Positions 8,401 through 17,659 of a stretch of DNA of 64,000 bases are shown here, piece by piece. The notes under the pieces are model-generated. The model searched no databases and had not been told where the DNA came from. It saw nothing but the letters and a program-made list of their open reading frames with translations. Origin of the DNA: Streptomyces liliifuscus (GTDB lineage: Bacteria; Actinomycetota; Actinomycetes; Streptomycetales; Streptomycetaceae); the NCBI RefSeq assembly GCF_016598615.1, contig NZ_CP066831.1, forward strand, positions 4,526,001-4,590,000, in the 5' to 3' direction. The position numbers and the translations under genes were made by a program. Each line of letters starts with the position of its first letter. Positions within the stretch are counted from its first letter, which is position 1.

Positions 8401-9588
8401 TCAGGCCACGCGTACGCCCCGCCGCCACACCTGGTCGACCAGCGGTACGCCCGGCCGGTAGGCCAGGTGGACGTGGCTCGGGGCGTCGAGGAACGCGAGG
8501 TCCGCGTACGCGCCCGGGGTGAGGCGGCCGACATCGGTGCGCCGAAGTGCTGTCGCGCCGCCCGCCGTCGCCGACCACACGGCCTCGTCCGGCGTCATCC
8601 CCATGTCCCGTACCGCGAGGGCGATGCAGAAGGGGACAGAGGAGGTGAAGGACGAGCCGGGGTTGCAGTCGGTCGACAGGGCGACCGTGGCCCCCGCGTC
8701 GAGGAGACGGCGGGCGTCCGGCCATTCGGCGCGGGTGGAGAACTCCGCGCCGGGGAGCAGGGTCGCCACGGTGTCGCCGCTCGCGAGGGCGTCGACGTCC
8801 GCGTCCGTGAGGTGGGTGCAGTGGTCCGCCGAGGCGGCGTCCAGTTCCACGGCCAGCTGCACTCCGGGGCCGTACGAGAGCTGGTTGGCGTGGACGCGCG
8901 GGTGCAGGCCCTTCGCCTTGCCCGCCGTGAGGATCGCGCGGGCCTGGTCCCCGTCGAAGGCACCCTTCTCGCAGAAGACGTCGACCCAACGGGCGTACGG
9001 GGCACAGGCGTCGAGCATCTCGCCGGTGACGAGCGCGACGTACGCGGCGGGGTCGTCGGCGAAGTCCGGGGAGACGATGTGGGCGCCGAGGTAGGTGACC
9101 TCGTCGGTGTGTGCGGACGCGATGCGCAGGGCCCGGGCCTCGTCCTCGACCGTCAGCCCGTAGCCGGACTTCGTCTCGAACGTGGTCGTGCCCTGGCGCA
9201 GGGCCTCGGCGAGGTAGTGGGTGAGGTTGCGCTCCAACTCCTCGTCGCTCGCCGCCCGGGTGGCGGCGACGGTCGTACGGATGCCGCCGGCGCTGTAGGC
9301 CCGGCCGGACATCCGGGCGTTGAACTCCTGCGTGCGGTCGCCCGCGAAGACGAGGTGCGAGTGGGAGTCGACGAAGCCCGGGATCACCGCGCGGCCACCG
9401 GCGTCGACCCGATTGTCAGTGGCGGGTGCTTCTCTTGAATCACCGGTCCACGCGATGCGGTCGCCGTCGATGACGACGGCCGCGTCCTGGATCAGACCGA
9501 GAGGAGACCCGTCGCCGAGGGAGGGATCGTTGGTGACCAGACTGGCGATGTTGGTGATGACGGTCGTCGTGCCGTTCGCAGTACTCAT
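8401..9588 (-). CDS. hutI: Imidazolonepropionase
   Basis: The 395-residue protein hydrolyses 4-imidazolone-5-propanoate to N-formimino-L-glutamate, step three of histidine degradation. It is an amidohydrolase-superfamily protein: metal ligands are in GFVDSHSHLVFAGDR, then ETKSGYG, HANQL, DHCTHL and the late STDCNPG aspartate. The length is normal. ATG 9588 is the natural family start; the open frame upstream of it is a shadow. It is the last gene of the hutU-M20-hutF-hutI operon, 41 bp after hutF. Confidence 0.95.
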   Translation of the reverse strand: MSTANGTTTVITNIASLVTNDPSLGDGSPLGLIQDAAVVIDGDRIAWTGDSREAPATDNRVDAGGRAVIPGFVDSHSHLVFAGDRTQEFNARMSGRAYSAGGIRTTVAATRAASDEELERNLTHYLAEALRQGTTTFETKSGYGLTVEDEARALRIASAHTDEVTYLGAHIVSPDFADDPAAYVALVTGEMLDACAPYARWVDVFCEKGAFDGDQARAILTAGKAKGLHPRVHANQLSYGPGVQLAVELDAASADHCTHLTDADVDALASGDTVATLLPGAEFSTRAEWPDARRLLDAGATVALSTDCNPGSSFTSSVPFCIALAVRDMGMTPDEAVWSATAGGATALRRTDVGRLTPGAYADLAFLDAPSHVHLAYRPGVPLVDQVWRRGVRVA

Positions 9589-9629
9589 GGCGTCCTTGTC
9601 GGGGCTCGGGCTCGGGCGGGGCGCGAGGA

Positions 9630-10991
9630 TCAGGCGCGCAGGGCTTCGACGGCGTCGGCCAGGGCCCGCGGCACGTTCGGCACGAGGGCATGGACCCCGT
9701 CGCGTACGACGTGCCGGCCGCCCACGACCGTATGGCGCACGTCCGCCGCGGTCGCCGCGAATACGGCCGTCTCGGCGCCGAGCCGCGGCACCGGCCCCGC
9801 TGTTCTGACCGAGTCGAGCGCGATCGTCGTGAAGTCGGCGAGCGCGCCGGGTTCGAGGGTGCCCGCGTCGTCCCAGCCCAGGGCCGCGTGACCGTCCGCG
9901 GAGGCGGCGCGCAGGAGCGCCGCCGCCGTCCAGTGGCCGCGGGTGCGGGTGCGCAGGCGCTCGTTCAGCTCCATGGCGCGTGCCTCTTCGAGCAGGTCGA
10001 TGACGGCGTGGCTGTCGGAGCCGAGGGACAGCGGCGAGCCCGCCCGCTGGAGCGCGACGGCAGGTCCGATGCCGTCGGCGAGGTCGCGCTCGGTGGTCGG
10101 GCACATGCAGGTGCCGGTCGTGGAGCCGCCGAGCAGCGCGATGTCCTCGTCGGTGAGGTGGGTGTTGTGGACGCCCGTCGTGCGCGGGCCGAGCACCCCG
10201 TGGTCGGCGAGCAGCCGGGTGGGCGTGCAGCCGTGCGCCTCCAGGCAGGCGTCGTTCTCCGCCGTCTGCTCGGACAGGTGCACATGGAGCGGGGCCCGCC
10301 GCTCCTCGGCCCACCGAGCCACGGCCTCCAACTGCCCCGCGGGCACGGCCCGTACGGAGTGGATGGCGGCCCCGATCCGAGCGTGATCCCGGTCCTTGAG
10401 AACTGAACAGCGTGCGGCCCAGGCCTCCGCGGTGCCGTCGGAGAAGCGGAGCTGGTGCCGGTTCGGGGGCTGCCCGGTGCGCTTGTTGAGGAGGCCGGAG
10501 GCGAGGTAGGCGGTGTCGAGGAGGGTGATGCGGATGCCCGCCTCGGCGGCGGCCTCGATGAGGGCCTCGCCCATGGCGTTCGGGTCGGCGTACGGGGTGC
10601 CGCCGGGCGCGTGGTGGACGTAGTGGAACTCACCGACGGCCGTGATCCCGGCGAGGGCCATCTCGGCGTACACCGCGCGGGCGAGCGCGTGGTACGTGTC
10701 CGGGGTCAGCCGGTCCGCGACGGAGTACATGATCTCGCGCCAGGTCCAGAAGGTGCCGGAGCCGACCTGGACCGTGCCGCGCAGGGCACGGTGGAAGGCG
10801 TGGCTGTGGGCGTTGGCGAGACCGGGAAGGGTCAGTCCGCGCAGGATCTCGGCGCCCGGGGGCGGGGCGTCGACGCCCGTGCGGACGGCGGCGATCCGCC
10901 CCTCCGAGTCCACGTCCAGGGCCACACCCGGCTCGACGAAGGAGTCGAGCCAGGCGTGCTCCAGCCAGTAGGTCGTGCCTCGCGCGCTCAC
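9630..10991 (-). CDS. hutF: Formimidoylglutamate deiminase
   Basis: The 453-residue amidohydrolase-superfamily enzyme converts N-formimino-L-glutamate to N-formyl-L-glutamate plus ammonia. Motifs seen are ANAHSHAFHRALRG (metal ligands), GEFHYVHH, PLHVHLSEQ and GSDSHAV. The presence of HutF means the strain uses the formylglutamate branch rather than direct HutG formiminoglutamase. The GTG at 10991 overlaps the stop of the upstream hydrolase as GTGA, indicating translational coupling. The length fits the family. Confidence 0.92.
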   Translation of the reverse strand: MSARGTTYWLEHAWLDSFVEPGVALDVDSEGRIAAVRTGVDAPPPGAEILRGLTLPGLANAHSHAFHRALRGTVQVGSGTFWTWREIMYSVADRLTPDTYHALARAVYAEMALAGITAVGEFHYVHHAPGGTPYADPNAMGEALIEAAAEAGIRITLLDTAYLASGLLNKRTGQPPNRHQLRFSDGTAEAWAARCSVLKDRDHARIGAAIHSVRAVPAGQLEAVARWAEERRAPLHVHLSEQTAENDACLEAHGCTPTRLLADHGVLGPRTTGVHNTHLTDEDIALLGGSTTGTCMCPTTERDLADGIGPAVALQRAGSPLSLGSDSHAVIDLLEEARAMELNERLRTRTRGHWTAAALLRAASADGHAALGWDDAGTLEPGALADFTTIALDSVRTAGPVPRLGAETAVFAATAADVRHTVVGGRHVVRDGVHALVPNVPRALADAVEALRA

Positions 10992-12253
10992 GTGCAGGCC
11001 AGCCCTTCCAGTACGTCGGCGAGTGCGGTCACCCCGGCCACGCAGTCGTCCTCGGCGGCGTACTCGGCCGGCGAGTGCGAGACGCCCGTGGGGTTGCGTA
11101 CGAACAGCATGGCGGTGGGGATGGTTCCGGAGAGGATCCCGGCGTCGTGTCCCGCGCCCGTTCCGAGGACGGGGACCTTGAGGTCCGCCTCCTTCTCCCT
11201 GCCCAGGATGCGCGCGATCTCGTCCCGCAGGGCGTGCTCGAACTCGACGACGGGGGTGAACGACTCCCTGACGATGTCCAGTTGGACCCCGTGCTCGTCG
11301 GCGTACTCGCGGGCCGCCTTCTCGATGCCGCTCACGACCGTGTCGAGGGTCGCCTGGTCGGCGGCGCGGGAGTCGAGCCAGCCGCGCACGAGGGACGGGA
11401 TGGCGTTGACGCCGTTCGGCTCGACGGAGATCTTGCCGAAGGTCGCCACGGCACCCGCGAGTTGTGCCTCCCGCCGGGCGGCGAGCACGGTCTCGGCGTA
11501 GGACAGCATCGGGTCGCGGCGGTCCACCAGTCGGGTGGTCCCCGCGTGGTTGGCCTCGCCCCTGAAGTCGAACCGCCACCGCCCGTGCGGCCAGATGGCG
11601 CTGGCGATGCCGACCTGGTCGCCGGAGAGGTCGAGGGCACGGCCCTGCTCCACGTGCAGTTCGACGAACGCGCCGATCCGGGCCAGGCGCTCGGGGTCGG
11701 CCCCGATGACGTCCGGGTCGTAGCCGGCGGCCTCCATGGCCTGCGGCAGGCTGACCCCGTCACCGTCCCGGAGCTGCCGTGCCCGCTCGACGGTCAGCTC
11801 CCCGGCCGCGAGCCGTGACCCCACACAGGCGAGCCCGAACCGGGCCCCTTCCTCGTCACCGAAGTTCACGATGGCGAGGGGCTTGGTGAACCGTGCGTTT
11901 CTGCTCCGCAGCTCATCCAGCGCGGCGAAGGACGACACGACACCGAGGGGACCGTCGAAGGCACCCCCATCGGGCACCGAGTCGAGATGCGACCCGGTGA
12001 CGACGGCGTCCCCCGCGGCGGGATCACCGAGCCAGGCCCACTGGTTCCCGTTCCGGTCCAGCTCATAGCTCAGCCCCCGCCCCCGGGCCTGCTCCTCGAA
12101 CCAGTCCCGACAGTCCCGATCGGCCCCGGTCCAGGCGAACCGCCGGTAGCCACCGGAGTCGGGGTGGCGCCCGATGGGCTGCAACTCCCGCCACATGTCG
12201 TGGAAGGAGGGAGGCGCTGAGCGAGGCTGAGTCTTCGAGTCCGGTCCAGGCAT
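10988..12253 (-). CDS. M20-family Zn amidohydrolase (allantoate amidohydrolase/N-carbamoylase type) in hut operon
   Basis: The 421-residue protein is an M20 metallo-hydrolase of the allantoate amidohydrolase/beta-ureidopropionase group. GSHLDSVPDGGAFDGPLGV supplies two metal ligands, NFGDEEGARFG the catalytic Glu-Glu pair, LHVEQG and HAGTTRL further ligand and dimer residues, and GAGHDA the late metal His. Family annotation would be allantoate hydrolase. Its place between hutU and hutF, overlapping hutF, instead suggests removal of the formyl group from N-formylglutamate, the step normally done by an unrelated HutG deformylase. That role is inference. ATG 12253 directly abuts a dispersed repeat, and its ribosome site is weak. 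Confidence 0.85.
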   Translation of the reverse strand: MPGPDSKTQPRSAPPSFHDMWRELQPIGRHPDSGGYRRFAWTGADRDCRDWFEEQARGRGLSYELDRNGNQWAWLGDPAAGDAVVTGSHLDSVPDGGAFDGPLGVVSSFAALDELRSRNARFTKPLAIVNFGDEEGARFGLACVGSRLAAGELTVERARQLRDGDGVSLPQAMEAAGYDPDVIGADPERLARIGAFVELHVEQGRALDLSGDQVGIASAIWPHGRWRFDFRGEANHAGTTRLVDRRDPMLSYAETVLAARREAQLAGAVATFGKISVEPNGVNAIPSLVRGWLDSRAADQATLDTVVSGIEKAAREYADEHGVQLDIVRESFTPVVEFEHALRDEIARILGREKEADLKVPVLGTGAGHDAGILSGTIPTAMLFVRNPTGVSHSPAEYAAEDDCVAGVTALADVLEGLACT

Positions 12254-12441
12254 TTTCAGCCCGTCGTGGGGGTCCCCCCGCTCGAGCGAAGCCGAGAGTG
12301 GGGGAGTTTGAGGACGAGGCCGTTCAGGCCGATCGGGGGTCTGGGGGCGGAGCCCCCGGCGGGGTCCAGGGGCAGAGCCCATGGTTTCGGGAAGGGGCGG
12401 GGTGGGGGAAGAGGAGTCCCGCTCTCCACCGAACGGCAGGC
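12254..12441. repeat. Composite intergenic repeat between hutU and the M20 gene
   Basis: This stretch contains the sequence family TTTGAGGACGAGGCCGTTCA followed by a GGGGTCTGGGGGCGGAGCC-like segment, also found at 30075-30260 and 41630-41945. It forms several GC-rich inverted repeats (for example CCCCCGCTCGAG facing CTCCCCC). It lies within the hut operon, so it would be transcribed and may modulate the message downstream of hutU. No gene is seen. Confidence 0.7.
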
Positions 12442-14106
12442 TCACGCGGACTCGCCTTCCCGCATGGGAACCCGGACGCCCCGCTCATCGGCCACGGTCT
12501 CCGCGATGTCGTACCCCGCGTCGACATGCCGGATGACACCCATCCCGGGGTCATTGGTCAGCACGCGCCGGATCTTCTCCCCGGCCAGCTTCGTACCGTC
12601 CGCCACCGACACCTGACCCGCGTGGATGGACCGCCCCATCCCCACACCGCCACCGTGGTGGATGGACACCCAGGACGCCCCGGAGGCGACGTTCACCATG
12701 GCGTTCAGCAGCGGCCAGTCGGCGATCGCGTCGGAGCCGTCGAGCATGGCCTCGGTCTCCCGGTAGGGAGAGGCGACGGACCCGCAGTCGAGGTGGTCGC
12801 GCCCGATGGCGAGGGGAGCCTGCAGCTCACCGCTGGCCACCATGTCGTTGAACCGCTCGCCGGCCTTGTCCCGCTCGCCGTAGCCGAGCCAGCAGATCCG
12901 GGCGGGCAGGCCCTGGAAGTGCACACGCTCACCGGCCAGCTTGATCCAGCGGTGCAGGGACTCGTTCTCCGGGAAGAGGTCGAGGATCGCCTTGTCCGTC
13001 TTGTGGATGTCCGAGGCCTCACCGGAGAGCGCCGCCCAGCGGAAGGGGCCCTTGCCCTCGGAGAAGAGGGGCCGGATGTAGGCGGGGACGAAGCCGGGGA
13101 AGGCGAACGCCCGCTCGTACCCTGCGAGTTGGGCCTCACCGCGGATGGAGTTGCCGTAGTCGAACACCTCGGCGCCGGCGTCCATGAAGCCGACCATGGC
13201 CTCCACGTGCCGGGCCATGGACTCACGGGCACGGGTCGTGAAACCGGCCGGGTCCTTCGCGGCGTACGAGGCCATGTCGTCGAAGTCGACGCCCACGGGG
13301 AGGTAGGCCAGCGGGTCGTGGGCCGAGGTCTGGTCGGTCACGATGTCGATGGGAGCGCCCTCGGCGAGCATGCGCGGCAGCAGTTCGGCGGCGTTGCCGA
13401 GGAGCCCGATGGAGAGCGGGCGGCGGGCGTCGCGGGCCTCGACGGCGAGTTGGAGGGCGTGCTCCAGGGAGTCGGCCTTCACATCGAGGTACCGGTGCTC
13501 GATGCGGCGCTCGATGGCGCGCGGGTCGACGTCGATACAGATCGCGACGCCGTCGTTCATGGTGACGGCGAGCGGCTGGGCGCCGCCCATGCCGCCGAGG
13601 CCGGCGGTGAGGGTGATCGTGCCCGCGAGCGTGCCGCCGAACTTCTTGGCGGCGACGGCGGAGAACGTCTCGTAGGTGCCCTGGAGGATGCCCTGGGTGC
13701 CGATGTAGATCCAGGAGCCGGCGGTCATCTGCCCGTACATGGTGAGGCCGAGGGCCTCCAGGCGGCGGAACTCCTCCCAGTTCGCCCAGTCGCCCACCAG
13801 GTTGGAGTTGGCGATGAGGACGCGCGGGGCCCACTCGTGGGTCTGCATGACGCCGACGGGCCGGCCGGACTGGACGAGCATCGTCTCGTCCTGCTTGAGG
13901 GTGCGCAGCGTACGGACCATGGCGTCGAAGGAGCGCCAGTCGCGGGCCGCCTTGCCGGTGCCGCCGTAGACGACGAGCTTGTCGGGGTGCTCGGCGACCT
14001 CGGGGTCGAGGTTGTTCTGCAGCATCCGCAGCGCGGCTTCCTGCTGCCATCCCAGGGCGCTCAGTTCCGTACCGCGTGGTGCTCGGACGGGGCGGGGTCC
14101 TGACAT
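12442..14106 (-). CDS. hutU: Urocanate hydratase
   Basis: The 554-residue protein is full length for urocanase, which hydrates urocanate to imidazolonepropionate using tightly bound NAD+ as electrophile. Recognisable blocks include LVVYGGTGKAARDW, TAGSWIYIGTQGI, the NAD-binding TLTAGLGGMGGAQPLA and near the C-terminus SIHHGGGVGMGRSIHAG. An AGGAGG site precedes the ATG at 14106. It is the first gene of the operon hutU-M20-hutF-hutI; no hutH is in the operon. A promoter with good spacing is seen upstream at 14169-14197. Confidence 0.97.
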   Translation of the reverse strand: MSGPRPVRAPRGTELSALGWQQEAALRMLQNNLDPEVAEHPDKLVVYGGTGKAARDWRSFDAMVRTLRTLKQDETMLVQSGRPVGVMQTHEWAPRVLIANSNLVGDWANWEEFRRLEALGLTMYGQMTAGSWIYIGTQGILQGTYETFSAVAAKKFGGTLAGTITLTAGLGGMGGAQPLAVTMNDGVAICIDVDPRAIERRIEHRYLDVKADSLEHALQLAVEARDARRPLSIGLLGNAAELLPRMLAEGAPIDIVTDQTSAHDPLAYLPVGVDFDDMASYAAKDPAGFTTRARESMARHVEAMVGFMDAGAEVFDYGNSIRGEAQLAGYERAFAFPGFVPAYIRPLFSEGKGPFRWAALSGEASDIHKTDKAILDLFPENESLHRWIKLAGERVHFQGLPARICWLGYGERDKAGERFNDMVASGELQAPLAIGRDHLDCGSVASPYRETEAMLDGSDAIADWPLLNAMVNVASGASWVSIHHGGGVGMGRSIHAGQVSVADGTKLAGEKIRRVLTNDPGMGVIRHVDAGYDIAETVADERGVRVPMREGESA

Positions 14107-14168
14107 GGTCTGCCTCCTGGCGGCTGGTGAGTGCTCCGGGTGGTGCCGGTCATTCAGTCGATATTCAC

Positions 14169-14197
14169 ATCCTGATCGCCTGAATAGAACTAGTCAA
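14169..14197 (-). promoter_or_regulatory. Putative hutU promoter
   Basis: On the minus strand TTGACT (14192-14197) and CAGGAT (14169-14174) are 17 bp apart, close to the Streptomyces vegetative consensus TTGACN/TAGGAT. The spacer and flank contain facing copies of ATTCAG/CTGAAT that could form an operator. Confidence 0.55.
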
Positions 14198-14245
14198 TAC
14201 CTTCGTGGCCCAGCACGGGCGCGGCGCGGATGTTTGGCTGGATGT

Positions 14246-15646
14246 ATGGCGGCATACACAGGCACGGGAGACGCGGACGCGACGGGCGAAGAACCGGACG
14301 GAACTCCGAAGGGTCCGGACGGGGGCCTACGACGGGACGAGGCCGTTCGCGCGGCCGTTGAGCAGGGGCTGGTCGGTCCCCTCAGTCCCATCGTCGGGCT
14401 CCTCGACATCACCGGCATCCGGGCCTCGGCGGCGGCCCTGCACGCGGCCTTCGACGCGGTGACGGCACCGGGGACGCCCGTGCTGCACGCGTTCGCGGTG
14501 AAGGCGACCCCGCTCGTGCCGGTGCTGCGGCTGCTGCGCCGGGAGGGCATCGGCGCGGAGGTCGCGAGCCCGGGCGAGCTGGCCCTCGCCCGCGCGGCCG
14601 GGGTCCCGCCGTCCCGTACGGTCCTCGACTCGCCCGCCAAGACCCCGGCAGAGCTGCGGGAGGCGCTCGCCCTGGGCATCGCGGTCAACGCGGACAACCC
14701 GCAGGAGCTGTACCGCCTCGACGCCCTCGTGCAGTCGGCCTCGACCCGCTCCCCCATCGGGATCCGGGTGAATCCGCAGGTCGGCGGGGGTTCGATCGGC
14801 GCGCTGTCGACGGCGACGGCGACCTCGAAGTTCGGGGTGGCGCTGCGGGACGAGGGGGCCCGCGAGTGGGTCGTACGGGCGTATCTGGACCGGCCGTGGC
14901 TGACGCGGCTGCACGCGCACTCCGGTTCGCAGGGGATGCCGCTGGAGCTGATGGCACGGGCGGTCGCGGAGACGTACGGGCTCGCGGAGGAGATCAACGA
15001 GCGGGCCGGGCGGCGGCAGATCGACACCCTCGACATCGGCGGCGGACTGCCGGTGAACTTCGGGTCGGACACGCACACGCCCACGTACGAGGAGTACGCG
15101 CGGCTGCTCGCGGCGACCGTGCCGGGGCTGTTCGACGGGCGGTACGGGCTGGTCACGGAGTTCGGGCGGTCGCTGCTCGCCAAGCACGGGGTGGTGCTGG
15201 CGCGGGTCGAGTACGCGAAGTCGGCCGGCGGACGGGCGATCGCGGTGACGCACGCGGGGGTGCAGGTGGCGGCCCGCACGGTGTACGCGCCGCGGTCCTG
15301 GCCGCTGCGGGTGGCCGCGTACGACACGAAGGGGCGGCCCAAGGCGGGGCCCGACGTGGTGCAGGACGTGGCGGGTCCCGCGTGCTTCGCGGGCGACCTG
15401 CTGGCGGAGGAGCGGTCGATGCCGCTGCTCGAACAGGGCGACTACGCGGCCGCGTTGGACACGGGGGCGTACTACTTCGCGCACCACTACGCGTACAACT
15501 CCCTCGCGCGGCCCGGGATCTACGGCTTCGGTCCCGACAAGGCGGGCGGGGTGCGGTTCGCCGTGGTGCGGACGCCGCAGACGCTGGACGAGATCGTGGC
15601 GGAGTCGGGAGGGGCGCACGCGGAGTCGCTGACCGGCACGTTCTGA
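14246..15646 (+). CDS. PLP-dependent type III-fold decarboxylase (diaminopimelate/ornithine decarboxylase-like)
   Basis: The 466-residue protein has the alanine-racemase-like barrel: HAFAVKATPLVPVLR carries the PLP lysine, followed by GAEVASPGEL, the RVNPQ strand, HAHSGSQG, DIGGGLPVNFG (phosphate-binding glycines) and EFGRSLLAKHG. The C-terminal part contains GPACFAGDLL with the active-site Cys-Asp equivalent and GAYYFAHHYAYN. The family decarboxylates meso-diaminopimelate or basic amino acids; the substrate here is not certain, and a second lysA-like enzyme for biosynthesis would be expected elsewhere. No clear ribosome site precedes ATG 14246. It is divergent from hutU and upstream of an amino-acid permease that may feed it. 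Confidence 0.82.
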   Translation: MAAYTGTGDADATGEEPDGTPKGPDGGLRRDEAVRAAVEQGLVGPLSPIVGLLDITGIRASAAALHAAFDAVTAPGTPVLHAFAVKATPLVPVLRLLRREGIGAEVASPGELALARAAGVPPSRTVLDSPAKTPAELREALALGIAVNADNPQELYRLDALVQSASTRSPIGIRVNPQVGGGSIGALSTATATSKFGVALRDEGAREWVVRAYLDRPWLTRLHAHSGSQGMPLELMARAVAETYGLAEEINERAGRRQIDTLDIGGGLPVNFGSDTHTPTYEEYARLLAATVPGLFDGRYGLVTEFGRSLLAKHGVVLARVEYAKSAGGRAIAVTHAGVQVAARTVYAPRSWPLRVAAYDTKGRPKAGPDVVQDVAGPACFAGDLLAEERSMPLLEQGDYAAALDTGAYYFAHHYAYNSLARPGIYGFGPDKAGGVRFAVVRTPQTLDEIVAESGGAHAESLTGTF

Positions 15647-15761
15647 GGCGCCCACGCCGGGGCGGAGCTCTGATGAACCTCTGAGCCGGTGCCCGAGCGG
15701 CATCCCGCGCGCGCCCCAGGGAACACGTCCCCGGACGGATCACCGATCGGGGGAGGTTCTC

Positions 15762-17126
15762 TTGTCCACCGCAGAATCCACCGCGGGCACACCGGCGCCC
15801 GCCGAGGAGCCGGGTCTCAAGCGCGTCCTCGGCCCCAAGCTGCTGATCCTCTTCGTGATCGGCGACATCCTCGGGACCGGCATCTACGCCACCACCGGCA
15901 AGGTCGCCGGGAAGGTCGGCGGGGCGCTGTGGCTGCCGTTCGCCATCGGCTTCGTCGTGGCGATCCTGACGGCCGCGTCGTACGTGGAACTCGTCGGCAA
16001 GTATCCGAAGGCGGCCGGGGCGGCGCTCTACACACAGAAGGCGTTCAAGGTCCCCTTCCTGACCTTCATCGTCGCGTTCATGGTGATGTGCTCGGGCCTG
16101 TCGTCGGCGAGCGCGGCGGCCCGCGCCTTCAGCGGTGACTACCTGTCGGAGCTGACGGGCGACGCGCTGCCGCCGACACTCATCGCGATCTGCTTCATCC
16201 TGCTGCTGGCCGCCCTGAACCTGCGGGGCGTGTCGGAGTCCGTGAAGACGAACGTGGTCCTGACGCTGGTGGAGCTGACGGGCCTGGTGATCATCCTCGC
16301 GATCGGCGCGTGGGCCGTGCTGAACGGCGACGGGGAGCCGTCCCGGCTGGGCGAGTTCGAGGCGAGCGGCACCGGATATGCCCTGATGACAGGGGTGTTG
16401 GGCGCGACGGCGCTGGGCTTCTTCGCGTTCGTCGGGTTCGAGGACTCGGTGAACATGGCCGAGGAGACGAAGGATCCCGTGCGCACCTTCCCGCGGGCGA
16501 TCTTCATCGGTGTGGCGGTCACGGGCACGATCTACGTCCTGGTGGCGCTGGTCTCGTCGCTGCTGGTCGACTACAAGGTGCTGGAGGGTTCGAGCGGCCC
16601 TCTGCTGGAGGTCGTGAAGGCCGGCGGCGTCGACTTCCCGCACAAACTCTTCGCGCTCATCGCCCTGTTCGCCGTCACCAACTCCGCGCTGATCAACATC
16701 ATGATGGCCTCGCGCCTGTGCTACGGCATGGCCAACGAACGCATCCTGCCGCGCGGGATGGCCCGCGTCCTGCCCACGCGTCGCACACCCGTGGTGGGCA
16801 TCGCCTTCGTGACGCTGCTCGCGATCGCGCTGGTGTCCACGGGCGAGATCGAGGGCCTGGGCGACACGACGTCGTTCCTGCTCCTGTGCGTGTTCGCGGT
16901 GGTCAACATCGCGGTTCTCGTACTGCGCCGCGACCCCGTCGACCACCAGCACTTCCGTACGCCGACCGTGCTTCCGGTGCTCGGCGCGATCACCGCCCTG
17001 ATCCTCGCCGGTCCGCTGGCCGACCGTCCCGCGGACGTCTACATCCGCGCCGGGGTGCTGCTGGCTGTGGGGGTGGGCCTGTGGGCACTGAACAAGGTGG
17101 TGCTGCGTGTAAGGAACGAGGACTGA
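15762..17126 (+). CDS. APC-family amino acid permease
   Basis: The 454-residue protein has about twelve hydrophobic helices. The first contains GDILGTGIYATTG, the unwound substrate-binding helix of the APC superfamily, and helix 6 contains FFAFVGFEDSVNMAEE, also conserved. The start is TTG at 15762, preceded by GGGGGAGG at good spacing. It follows the decarboxylase gene by 115 bp on the same strand, so the pair may import and decarboxylate the same amino acid. The substrate cannot be read from sequence. Confidence 0.9.
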   Translation: MSTAESTAGTPAPAEEPGLKRVLGPKLLILFVIGDILGTGIYATTGKVAGKVGGALWLPFAIGFVVAILTAASYVELVGKYPKAAGAALYTQKAFKVPFLTFIVAFMVMCSGLSSASAAARAFSGDYLSELTGDALPPTLIAICFILLLAALNLRGVSESVKTNVVLTLVELTGLVIILAIGAWAVLNGDGEPSRLGEFEASGTGYALMTGVLGATALGFFAFVGFEDSVNMAEETKDPVRTFPRAIFIGVAVTGTIYVLVALVSSLLVDYKVLEGSSGPLLEVVKAGGVDFPHKLFALIALFAVTNSALINIMMASRLCYGMANERILPRGMARVLPTRRTPVVGIAFVTLLAIALVSTGEIEGLGDTTSFLLLCVFAVVNIAVLVLRRDPVDHQHFRTPTVLPVLGAITALILAGPLADRPADVYIRAGVLLAVGVGLWALNKVVLRVRNED

Positions 17127-17156
17127 AAGGGAAAATCCACACACTCTAGCCAGCGG

Positions 17157-17183
17157 CTGGCATGTTCCTCAGGAAAATGCCAG
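17157..17183. promoter_or_regulatory. Inverted repeat between permease and Roadblock operon
   Basis: CTGGCAT-g-TTCC faces GGAA-a-ATGCCAG around a three-base loop, with one mismatch, 30 bp after the permease stop and 78 bp before the operon start. It could be a terminator for the permease or an operator for the operon. It lacks the strong GC bias of local terminators. Confidence 0.45.
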
Positions 17184-17260
17184 AACCATCACTCCTCGCG
17201 CACACGTTGCGTAGTTTCGGCGTCACTCAGCCGAACCACAACGGGCGGGAGGGAAGCACC

Positions 17261-17659
17261 GTGCCCGGAATCGACGAGTGCCTGCTGGAGGCCATGAGAC
17301 TGCCCGGAGCCCGGGGAGCCTCGGTGGTCGACTGGACCAGCGGACTGGCTCTTGGCACGGTCGGGGACTCACCCAACGGAGACCACGAGGCCACCGCGGC
17401 CGAGGCGGCGGAACTCGCCCGCCTGGCCGCGGAGCACAAGGCCTTCGCCCCCGAGGAAGGAGCCGACTGGTCCGGCGGACAGCCGCCGGTCGAAGATCTC
17501 ATCATCTGCAACAAGGACAGCTACCACGTCCTGCGTTTCGTCCGTACGACGTTCGACAGCAGTGTGTTCCTGCATCTGTGGCTGGGTCGTTCGGACGGCA
17601 ATCTCGCCCTGGCCCGCATACGCCTGGGCGAGATGGCGGAGCGGCTGGTGGTGGGGTGA
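17261..17659 (+). CDS. Roadblock/LC7-like protein (first of operon)
   Basis: The 132-residue protein is similar to the last gene of the operon: GASVVDWTSGLALGTVG here corresponds to GAALVDYTSGMALGTIG there. It has the short alpha-beta pattern of Roadblock/LC7 proteins, and its central part has an Ala/Glu-rich helix. GTG 17261 follows GGGCGGGAGGGAAG. The stop overlaps the next start by GTGA. Such proteins scaffold or stimulate small Ras-like GTPases in MglB and conservon systems, but no GTPase is encoded nearby. Confidence 0.7.
   Translation: MPGIDECLLEAMRLPGARGASVVDWTSGLALGTVGDSPNGDHEATAAEAAELARLAAEHKAFAPEEGADWSGGQPPVEDLIICNKDSYHVLRFVRTTFDSSVFLHLWLGRSDGNLALARIRLGEMAERLVVG

Noticed and set aside
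9589..10314. Long in-frame extension upstream of hutI
   Set aside because: It overlaps hutF out of frame, has Arg/Pro-rich nonsense composition, and hutI has its normal start at 9588.
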